Virus record (IMG/VR): IMGVR_UViG_3300042731_004843
Span: 1 to 64,000 of that record
Origin: a virus
DNA length: 64,000 nucleotides
Direction: 5' to 3' (one strand)
The notes below the pieces were generated by a model. It was given only the letters and a program-made list of their open reading frames with translations. It did no database searches and had not been told where the DNA came from. Shown piece by piece: positions 8,146 through 14,293 of the stretch. How positions within the stretch are numbered: the first letter of the stretch is position 1; each line of letters opens with the position of its first letter. The translations under genes and the position numbers were made by a program.

Positions 8146-8973
8146 ATGAAGACCGCTTTAGTTGTTTCTGGAGGCGGTTCCCGCGGTGCGTTTGCTGTTG
8201 GGGTGCTAGAAGTTCTACGGGAGAGGGGTTGGGAGTTCGACATCATCAGCGGGACCAGTACTGGTGCTTTGATCGCGTCTCTGGCTTCCATTGGAGACAT
8301 AGACGAGCTGGTGCGGATTTACACCTCGGTTCGAACAAAAGACATTCTGCGCCTCAACTGGCGGCGTTTGTTCAAGGACGCCATTTACGACACGAAGCCG
8401 CTAGAGAAGCTGATTCGAAAGACCATGAAGGGGGACCGTTACGAGAGGTTGATGGCGGCCCAAACCACCACGCTTTTCTGCCGCATAGCCTTGCGGTCGG
8501 GGAACATACTGTATGGGTCCCAGAGGGCTATCTCAGGGCATGAAGACGTCGTTCCTTGGGGAGACTTCAATGGGTACGTCAAGGCGCTGCTCTCCTCGAC
8601 TAATGAGCCCTTGTTCATGCCACCTATCGAAATTGACGGGCAGACTTGTTTGGATGGCGGGGTCAGGGAAGTGGTTCCCTTCAGGATCGTGAAGTCTCTT
8701 GGTGCCCACAAAGTGGTAGTCATAGCGAATGGCCCCGTGGACCCGGCGCCTACAGACAAATCGTATTCTTGCGTACTGGACACGGGGTTCAGGGCGATTG
8801 ATCTGATGACTACGGAAATAACCAACGACGATCTGGTTGGTGTTGGCAACAACGTGACTGTGATCCGCCCCACAGCCCCTCTTCCTGGTAGCTCGTTGGA
8901 GTTCATCCCGGAGGAGATGCAGGAGCTGCGAACCATTGGCCAGAATCGAGCAAGGGAAGTCCTATCCTTGTAG
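8146..8973 (+). CDS. Patatin-like phospholipase
   Basis: A 275-residue patatin-family serine lipase. The oxyanion-hole motif GGGSRG is at residues 9-14, the nucleophile elbow GTSTG at 36-40 with catalytic Ser38, and the Asp of the Ser-Asp dyad is in DGG at 170-172. All key residues are present, and length and order fit bacterial patatins, which release fatty acids from phospholipids. There is no signal peptide or membrane helix, so it would act inside the cell or ride in the virion. It lies in a structural operon, one base after the preceding stop. It could aid lysis, membrane remodelling or entry; the sequence does not say which. Confidence 0.92.
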   Translation: MKTALVVSGGGSRGAFAVGVLEVLRERGWEFDIISGTSTGALIASLASIGDIDELVRIYTSVRTKDILRLNWRRLFKDAIYDTKPLEKLIRKTMKGDRYERLMAAQTTTLFCRIALRSGNILYGSQRAISGHEDVVPWGDFNGYVKALLSSTNEPLFMPPIEIDGQTCLDGGVREVVPFRIVKSLGAHKVVVIANGPVDPAPTDKSYSCVLDTGFRAIDLMTTEITNDDLVGVGNNVTVIRPTAPLPGSSLEFIPEEMQELRTIGQNRAREVLSL

Positions 8974-8982
8974 GGGGCGGCC

Positions 8983-9291
8983 ATGGACACTGAGAGCGCA
9001 CTCAGAAAACTCTTCGCCAAACTAGATGTTCTGGACGACGTTGTCGCCCGTTTGGAGAGCCTGGAAAGGCGTCTGGCAGAATTGGACACCAATGGGAAGC
9101 TAGGGGAGATAGAGCGGCAGATGAAGACCGTAGCCGCGAATAGCCAGGTGGTGATAAGTACGGTAGAGTCGCACGGTACCGTACTAGAAAAGCTCTCTAA
9201 CCGTTTGAGAAGACTGGATCTCCGTTGCCCGCTCCTCAAACCCCCGACTGAGGAACTAAAGAAGGTTAGCAGCGGAGCGGGCGGCGTCTGA
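8983..9291 (+). CDS. Small coiled-coil protein, unknown
   Basis: A 102-residue protein with ATG at 8983, ten bases after the lipase stop. Residues 1-75 form a continuous heptad-like coiled coil (LDVLDDVVARLESLERRLAE). The C-terminus is short and polar (PPTEELKKVSSGAGG). It precedes a small membrane protein, so the pair could form a membrane-associated complex such as a lysis accessory. No family is recognised. Confidence 0.75.
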   Translation: MDTESALRKLFAKLDVLDDVVARLESLERRLAELDTNGKLGEIERQMKTVAANSQVVISTVESHGTVLEKLSNRLRRLDLRCPLLKPPTEELKKVSSGAGGV

Positions 9292-9333
9292 TAGAATGGT
9301 GGTTGGTACCCCCTATGCTTTCATTGAGGCACC

Positions 9334-9576
9334 ATGGAAACGGCTCTGGCGAAATTGGTGGCAGGTCTGGTCTCCTACGGGCCGGGCTTTGCAGTAGCTG
9401 CCATCTTTATCGTCTTCTACCTACTGGAACGTAAGAAAAGCGAAGAAGCCGCGAAGGCGCTCATGGAGCTTGCCGTGGAAAGCATCAAGGCAGACATGGA
9501 GCACACCAAGGCTTATGCGACACTGGAGAAGGCGTTCAATGCTGCTATTGAAGCCCTGACAGCGAGGAGGGACTAG
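9334..9576 (+). CDS. Small single-pass membrane protein (holin-like candidate)
   Basis: An 80-residue protein with one clear transmembrane helix (about 14-34: GPGFAVAAIFIVFYLLERKK), a short N-terminus and a charged helical C-terminal domain of about 45 residues. The topology suits a small phage holin or a membrane anchor. It follows the patatin and coiled-coil genes, so it may belong to a lysis or membrane group, but stronger membrane candidates lie near 32460-33427. The 42-base gap before it contains TAGAAT at 9292-9297 with no good -35 box. Confidence 0.7.
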   Translation: METALAKLVAGLVSYGPGFAVAAIFIVFYLLERKKSEEAAKALMELAVESIKADMEHTKAYATLEKAFNAAIEALTARRD

Positions 9577-9578
9577 CC

Positions 9579-9971
9579 ATGTCCAAGGGGCCCCAGATGG
9601 ACCCCACCAGCCTGGGGAGCATTCTGCTCGATTGGGGGGTCATTACTGAGGCAGATCTACGCCGCGCGCTGAAGGAACAGGAAACTCTGCGTGGGGACGA
9701 CCTGCTCGGTAGACTGCTGGTGGCCAGCGGAGCATGTACAGAGGATGCGATAAAAACGGCATTATCTGCCCAAACTAGCATGCGTGCGGCCGGAAAACAT
9801 AAGCACGCGATGGCCGTGGCGAATTTGGCCATCAGTAGGCGCCGGCGCAAAAGCGTCATGGTGCGTAGGGAGGCCATTGTCGAGCAGGGTAATCGCGTTT
9901 CTAGAGCCATAACTGGAGACGCGCACCCAGCGGTAACTTCCGCAATGCTGGCAAAGTCCGGAGAGTCCTAG
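9579..9971 (+). CDS. MshEN (GspE N-terminal)-domain protein
   Basis: A 130-residue protein. Residues about 11-65 contain two tandem 24-residue repeats of the MshEN type: SLGSILLDWGVITEADLRRA...Q and LLGRLLVASGACTEDAIKTA...Q, separated by 7 residues. In MshE, type II secretion and some signalling proteins this fold can bind cyclic di-GMP. The Arg that opens each canonical repeat is replaced here by Ser and Leu, so binding is doubtful. The C-terminal half is basic (SRRRRKSVMVRR). No ATPase domain follows. It lies in a structural operon, three bases after the preceding membrane protein. Confidence 0.75.
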   Translation: MSKGPQMDPTSLGSILLDWGVITEADLRRALKEQETLRGDDLLGRLLVASGACTEDAIKTALSAQTSMRAAGKHKHAMAVANLAISRRRRKSVMVRREAIVEQGNRVSRAITGDAHPAVTSAMLAKSGES

Positions 9972-9986
9972 TAAGATCGCTGGGAC

Positions 9987-10526
9987 ATGGCACTCCCAGC
10001 TACAGTAGGTGTCCCGGTCCCTATCGCCATGGTGTTGGAGGACGGGAACGAAGTGCAGCACCCGCAGGTCGAGCTCTATGCTCCCGGGGCTACTTCTCCC
10101 ACTGCCGTCATAGATCTGCCGCACAAGGTGAGGGGCAGGTACGAGGCGTCTTGGACACCGCCCAGCGCGGATGTATGGTCTGCCCAGTTCTTCGTGTACG
10201 CGGACGCCGCCCACACGGTAGAAAACATCACGTACACCAGGTCCATCGAGCAGATCGTGGCTACGAACAGCTCTATCGACGATCTGTCGTCCAGAATAAT
10301 CCGTATCTTGGGGTTGGTACACGAGAACGCCTTCATCGACAACACGGTACACAATGCCGAAGGGTCTCTGGTAGCTGCTAGAGTTCGCATATTCGACTCC
10401 AGGGCCGCTGTGGAGGCGGCCACCGATGGTGGTAGCGAAACTGCCGGTCTCATCGCTACGTACGAGATCGAGACAACGTACGAGGCTGACTGTAGAATGG
10501 GTAGCTACAGGATGAAGCTGGTATGA
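9987..10526 (+). CDS. Beta-rich virion structural protein, unknown
   Basis: A 179-residue protein. The first ~90 residues look like an immunoglobulin-like beta sandwich (VPIAMVLEDGNEVQHPQVEL, then VRGRYEASWTPP). A short helical segment (SSIDDLSSRIIRILGLVHEN) leads to a second beta domain with a conserved-looking HNAEGSLVAARVRIFDS stretch. No enzyme motif is visible. It overlaps the next gene by 4 bases and lies in a run of tail/baseplate-type genes. Confidence 0.75.
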   Translation: MALPATVGVPVPIAMVLEDGNEVQHPQVELYAPGATSPTAVIDLPHKVRGRYEASWTPPSADVWSAQFFVYADAAHTVENITYTRSIEQIVATNSSIDDLSSRIIRILGLVHENAFIDNTVHNAEGSLVAARVRIFDSRAAVEAATDGGSETAGLIATYEIETTYEADCRMGSYRMKLV

Positions 10527-10816
10527 GCGGGGTGGCCATAGCTACGCGCGGGATGGTCCGTTCCTGCTGCCGTCAGGGCGGGTTCATCTGCGGGGACAGC
10601 CCAGAAGTACAGGCTGTACTCGAAGTGCGCCCCAAGATCCGCTATGCGGCCGCACCCCCATCTGGAGATGTTACTAGCCCCATCATGATCGGGGCGCAAG
10701 AGCTTAGGCCGTCTGCGGGGGCTACGGGCCCGGGACCTGCAGACCCAGACCCGAAGCCGACCCAAACCTCGGCACAAGAGCTGCGCCCCGTCATCAAACG
10801 GGCCGAAGAGGATTAA
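10523..10816 (+). CDS. Small Pro-rich protein with internal AQELRP repeat
   Basis: A 97-residue protein starting in an ATGA overlap. The N-terminal part holds a few cysteines (SCCRQGGFICGD) that may bind metal. The C-terminal half is low-complexity, Pro/Ala/Gly-rich, and contains GAQELRPS and SAQELRPV, a short internal duplication. It looks like a linker or peptide-type structural component. Function unknown. Confidence 0.65.
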   Translation: MSGVAIATRGMVRSCCRQGGFICGDSPEVQAVLEVRPKIRYAAAPPSGDVTSPIMIGAQELRPSAGATGPGPADPDPKPTQTSAQELRPVIKRAEED

Positions 10817-11764
10817 ATGGCGGTCATCAAAGTCAAGATCTTCGTGCCGGAAATAGACAACGTCATATCCCTGTTCGACGTGATTCAGGTCCAACGTTCG
10901 GAAGCGGGATCCCCGTATACGGACGCTAAGGACATTACCGCCGACACGGCCCAAAAACCAGTGCTGGTGGGCGCAGAGGAAGGGCCATTCGCGTCTCTGC
11001 AGGGGAAGACACTGAGGCTGAAAGTGGATGGGGGACTCGAGCAGGAAGTCACGTTCACGGCAGCAGATCCCATCAGCCTCAGCAATGTCATCGCTGAGTT
11101 CAACACGGAGATCTCCGGGGCGACCGCGGACGATGACGGCACGGGTAAGCTGCAGATAGAGGGCAACGCCCCAGGTACAGTAGGCACCCTGGAGATGACG
11201 GGCGGCACCGCACTGGCCATACTGGGCTTCGTCACGGGAGACAAGGATAACGGGGAAGACAGTCACCCCACTCTGCTCCCAGGGGTGGATTCTTACGAGT
11301 ACGATGATCAAAGCGGGCAGGCGTCGTACTGGTACAGGACCAGGTACTACAACACTGGCGACGGTACGGTAAGCTCGTACTCGGACTGGGTACAGGGCTC
11401 GACTGGTGCGGTCATCGATCCTGCCGAGCTTATCGTGGGTAAGATCAAATTGGCCGGGGTGGACGGCACGGCAATGGTGGGGGCCAAGATCTCCATCGTG
11501 AACACCTACAGTCCGTTGGTTGCTGATGAGCACTTCATAGCCGGACGTAACCTGCAGATAGAGACGGATGGGTCCGGTTATGCAGAGACGACACTAATCA
11601 GAAATTCCATTGTGGACGTGGTCATCGAGGGCACGTCCTTCATCCGCCGAATCCAGGTCCCCGCCACCGGTACGGAGTTCGATCTGATGGACGAGAGCCT
11701 GGTACTGGATGATCCGTTCCAGATCCAGGTACCGGACTTGCCGGCGGCAGTGAGGAGAAGCTGA
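10817..11764 (+). CDS. Multidomain baseplate/tail-type protein with hook-like module
   Basis: A 315-residue protein with three beta-rich parts. Residues about 62-140 form a hook-like module (TLRLKVDGGLEQEVTF, VIAEFNTEISG, LEMTGGTALAILGF) that recurs in the products starting at 14280, 17831 and 22576. Residues about 155-190 hold a Tyr/Trp-rich strand pair (ASYWYRTRYYNTGDG) resembling fibronectin-type domains. Residues about 205-290 (VGKIKLAGVDGTAMVGAKIS) resemble a carboxypeptidase-regulatory-like fold found again in the product at 13023. Domain sharing points to baseplate or tail surface. Confidence 0.78.
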   Translation: MAVIKVKIFVPEIDNVISLFDVIQVQRSEAGSPYTDAKDITADTAQKPVLVGAEEGPFASLQGKTLRLKVDGGLEQEVTFTAADPISLSNVIAEFNTEISGATADDDGTGKLQIEGNAPGTVGTLEMTGGTALAILGFVTGDKDNGEDSHPTLLPGVDSYEYDDQSGQASYWYRTRYYNTGDGTVSSYSDWVQGSTGAVIDPAELIVGKIKLAGVDGTAMVGAKISIVNTYSPLVADEHFIAGRNLQIETDGSGYAETTLIRNSIVDVVIEGTSFIRRIQVPATGTEFDLMDESLVLDDPFQIQVPDLPAAVRRS

Positions 11765-12291
11765 TGCCAGGACGTAAGAGCTATGGGCCGGGTGGAAAGT
11801 GGATCCATGATCGCGCCCACGGGTTGATGGATGAGCGCAAGAAGGGGAGCCTGACCGAGCGGTATGGGGACAAGAAGGGCAAGTCGATCGCCTACGCTAT
11901 CGCTACTCAACAGGCCCACAAGGTCGGTAAGAGCCCGAAAGGCTTCCGCACTACAGAGGGCGTCCGCGAGGCTAAGCAGAAGTTCGATAAGCCGAAGAAG
12001 GAGTACCAGAAGACGGCGGCTCGCACAGGACGCTTACTTAGGATGACGGATTCCATCGTCAGAAAAGGTGGAGATAAAGCTCCAGGCAAGCTGATAGATG
12101 CCGCCAAGAGACTCGGTAAAGCGGTTGAGCAGTCTAACGTCCGGCGTGGACTGGATACTGCGGAACAAGCAACCAAACACATGACCGATAAGCAGAGAAA
12201 CAATATCTTCATGAAGGCTATAGAGAATATGGGCAAGACCGGCAGCATTTCTTTGTCCTCCTTCTTTGATGAGCTGCAGCAGATCCAATGA
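11764..12291 (+). CDS. Basic protein with GKSIAYAIATQQAHKVGK motif and C-terminal tag
   Basis: A 175-residue strongly basic protein. Residues about 35-60 (YGDKKGKSIAYAIATQQAHK) match a motif I recall from small basic proteins of many phages, usually of unknown function. The last residues are SLSSFFDELQQIQ, the same motif that other proteins here carry near their N-terminus, now at the very C-terminus. The next gene starts in an ATGA overlap with this stop and carries FFGELEKIG at its own N-terminus. The charge suggests nucleic-acid binding, possibly packaged with DNA; this is inference. Confidence 0.8.
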   Translation: MPGRKSYGPGGKWIHDRAHGLMDERKKGSLTERYGDKKGKSIAYAIATQQAHKVGKSPKGFRTTEGVREAKQKFDKPKKEYQKTAARTGRLLRMTDSIVRKGGDKAPGKLIDAAKRLGKAVEQSNVRRGLDTAEQATKHMTDKQRNNIFMKAIENMGKTGSISLSSFFDELQQIQ

Positions 12292-12785
12292 GGCGAACCT
12301 TGACCACGACCATCAAAAGCTCGCTACCGGCATTCTTCGGTGAGCTCGAGAAGATTGGGCAAGCTCCGGGGTCATTAGCTCATCGGGCACAATTGGGCGC
12401 TCCGGGGGCCTGGGGCAGTCTGGGGTCGTCTGGTGGGGCCTCCTCTGGTGGGGCCTCCTCCGGTGGTGTTTCCCCGCCAACTGGGCCAGGAAGTAGCGGC
12501 GGAGCAGGGGCGAGCATGCCTAAGCCGCCGACGGCCGGAGAGATGGGGGGCGGGATGAGTGCTGCAGATCTGGGTCTTTCCGGCTCTAACCCCCCGCCTA
12601 TCCAGGCGCCCACCCAACCGCAGCAGCCCATGTCAGCTACCGGTACGCCGCCCCCAGGTGCACCGGCTACTGCGCCCGGGTCTTTGGCCAGTCCACAAAG
12701 GAAGAAGGGCTTCGGTACTGGTACACTATCGTCTGCTGAGAGCGCTGAGGTAGCCCCACCATCAGCATCTGAGTTTGGAGGCTAG
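12288..12785 (+). CDS. Tagged low-complexity Gly/Ser/Pro protein
   Basis: A 165-residue protein. Residues 1-25 contain SLPAFFGELEKIGQAPG, one of the clearest copies of the recurrent tag. Everything after about residue 30 is low complexity: Gly-Gly-Ala-Ser-Ser repeats (three near-identical GGASSGG units around nucleotides 12430-12475), then Pro- and Gly-rich sequence without predicted structure. A structured tag on a disordered chain is what one would expect of a virion-targeted internal or linker protein. No function is recognised. Confidence 0.7.
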   Translation: MRRTLTTTIKSSLPAFFGELEKIGQAPGSLAHRAQLGAPGAWGSLGSSGGASSGGASSGGVSPPTGPGSSGGAGASMPKPPTAGEMGGGMSAADLGLSGSNPPPIQAPTQPQQPMSATGTPPPGAPATAPGSLASPQRKKGFGTGTLSSAESAEVAPPSASEFGG

Positions 12786-12787
12786 TT

Positions 12788-13006
12788 ATGCTGCCCATGG
12801 TCAGCTTCTTCGAGGAGATGGAGAAGATAGCCCTCGTGGGCCCGCTTATCGGGCAGGCCGTCAAGTACCCAGGCATGGTAGGCTGGCGACTGCATCAGAT
12901 CGAAGAAGGTAAAGGCGCACACAGGCGCATGATGCAGAACATAGAGCGGGGCGTTCCCGCCGGTTGGGCGGCCCTGGGGATGCGTCCGAGAGATACCAGG
13001 CGATAG
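12788..13006 (+). CDS. Small tagged protein (SFFEEMEKIA)
   Basis: A 72-residue protein beginning MLPMVSFFEEMEKIALVGPL, the third tagged protein in a row. The remainder is a short amphipathic, basic sequence (GWRLHQIEEGKGAHRRMMQN). Because the tag takes up nearly a quarter of the chain, the tag itself must be a large part of what the protein does. It is followed after 16 bases by a strong ribosome site (GGAGGAATAG) for the next gene. Confidence 0.7.
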   Translation: MLPMVSFFEEMEKIALVGPLIGQAVKYPGMVGWRLHQIEEGKGAHRRMMQNIERGVPAGWAALGMRPRDTRR

Positions 13007-13022
13007 TGCCACGGAGGAATAG

Positions 13023-13985
13023 ATGGCGGCCGAAACTGTCAAGTTCTATGTCGTTGACCAAGACACGAACCCCGTAATCGGTGTTTTGGTTCGTGTGTTC
13101 AACGAAGCTGGGGACTCGTTCATCACCCAAGACTACTCTGTAGCTGTTGGCGGCGATGCAGTAGCGGAGGTAACGCTAGATGGGGATGATCCTCCCATTA
13201 AGTACACCATCCGGATGTCCAAGTCTGGCGTAGCCTTCGATGGGGCTCTTGGGGACAACAATAAAAGCCCTCAGCTTATCGAGGTCTACAGCCCGGCATC
13301 TGCAGCACCCAACTCGAAGAACGACTTCGACCTCCTGGCGGAGACCTTCACACGCCCGGTATCTACAGACCCTCGGCTGTGCCGCTGTAGCGGGTTCTTC
13401 AAGGACATCACGGGAGCGCCTTTGCCGAACCTGGAGATGTTCTTCATCAATCAATTCCAGCCCACGGTGGTGGACGGCAATGCGGTGCTGGGGTCCAAGG
13501 TACAGCTGCGCACCGACAAGGACGGCTACGCGGAGCTAGACCTGTACCGCAATGCCGAGTACCACGTCATGGTGCAGAGCATCCAGGCGGCCGAGGCAGA
13601 TGAGACCGGGGCCATCGTATTCCCTCGGATGATCGTGGTCCCAGATACGTCGTCCTACAATCTGGTAGATCTGCTGTTCCCCGTAGTTGAATCGGTGTCG
13701 TTCGCTCCTGATCCAGTGTCTATGGCCGTGGATTCCTACGTAGAGGTCTTGACCACTGTAGCGGCCTCTGATGGGAGGGTACTGCAGGGGACCGGTTGCG
13801 AGGACGTGCTCTACGAGAGCTCGGACCCATCGGTGGTCTCTCTATCTGTAGATCAGGACAAGTTGGTTCTTTACGGTACGGGCTCCGGCACTGCGGAGAT
13901 TACGGCAGTCAGGAAAGACCAGTCGCTTGTGATCATACCGAGCACAGGAATCACCGGGCAGCCGCTCCTAGTCACGGTGACGTAA
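13023..13985 (+). CDS. Ig-like (Big2-type) multidomain surface protein
   Basis: A 320-residue protein with three beta domains. Residues 1-105 form a carboxypeptidase-regulatory/Ig-like domain (VKFYVVDQDTNPVIGVLVRV). Residues about 115-215 are a second copy-like domain (GFFKDITGAPLPNLEMFFIN, TDKDGYAELDLYRNAEYHV) related to the C-terminal domain of the product at 10817. Residues about 235-320 are a bacterial Ig-like group 2 type domain (SSDPSVVSLSVDQDKLVLYG, then SGTAEITAV). Such domains help phage tails and heads bind carbohydrate or cell surfaces. The stop overlaps the next start by one base. Confidence 0.82.
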   Translation: MAAETVKFYVVDQDTNPVIGVLVRVFNEAGDSFITQDYSVAVGGDAVAEVTLDGDDPPIKYTIRMSKSGVAFDGALGDNNKSPQLIEVYSPASAAPNSKNDFDLLAETFTRPVSTDPRLCRCSGFFKDITGAPLPNLEMFFINQFQPTVVDGNAVLGSKVQLRTDKDGYAELDLYRNAEYHVMVQSIQAAEADETGAIVFPRMIVVPDTSSYNLVDLLFPVVESVSFAPDPVSMAVDSYVEVLTTVAASDGRVLQGTGCEDVLYESSDPSVVSLSVDQDKLVLYGTGSGTAEITAVRKDQSLVIIPSTGITGQPLLVTVT

Positions 13986-14293
13986 TGGGCTTGTTGCTCG
14001 TGCAGCCCGTTCATACGGATGTCCATGCGATCAAGTTGCTGCTGGCCGCGATAATTCGCCGCAGTGCCTTTGATATCGCTCTGTACAAGGACGCCAAGAA
14101 ACTGGCCAACAGACGGATAGGGGAGTCGGCCTACAGGTGGATGTTCAGTGATAGGGACGACTACTACACCTCCTTCCTCAGCCTTTGCGCTATCTTGGAC
14201 CAGGATCCGGGCGTCATACGCAGGAAGACACTAAAGCTGCGCAGAGAGGATATCCGGAAGTTCGATATGGTGGACACGCATGGCCGGATATAG
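13985..14293 (+). CDS. Small helical protein, unknown
   Basis: A 102-residue protein. The frame is open upstream to 13796, but the start is placed at ATG 13985, which overlaps the previous stop (TAATG). It is helical and mixed-charge, with a Tyr-rich centre (SAYRWMFSDRDDYYTSFLS) and a C-terminus reading RRKTLKLRREDIRKFDM that could be a DNA-binding helix. It overlaps the following structural gene by 14 bases. No family is recognised; a chaperone or small baseplate component is possible. Confidence 0.7.
   Translation: MGLLLVQPVHTDVHAIKLLLAAIIRRSAFDIALYKDAKKLANRRIGESAYRWMFSDRDDYYTSFLSLCAILDQDPGVIRRKTLKLRREDIRKFDMVDTHGRI

Noticed and set aside
10505-11533. 342-codon open frame on the - strand
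   Set aside because: It is opposite three well-placed + strand genes with coupled starts and has no recognisable protein features.
12430-12480. Short tandem repeat (GGAGGTGG-like) as a possible regulatory array
   Set aside because: It lies within a coding frame and only encodes a Gly/Ser-rich linker.
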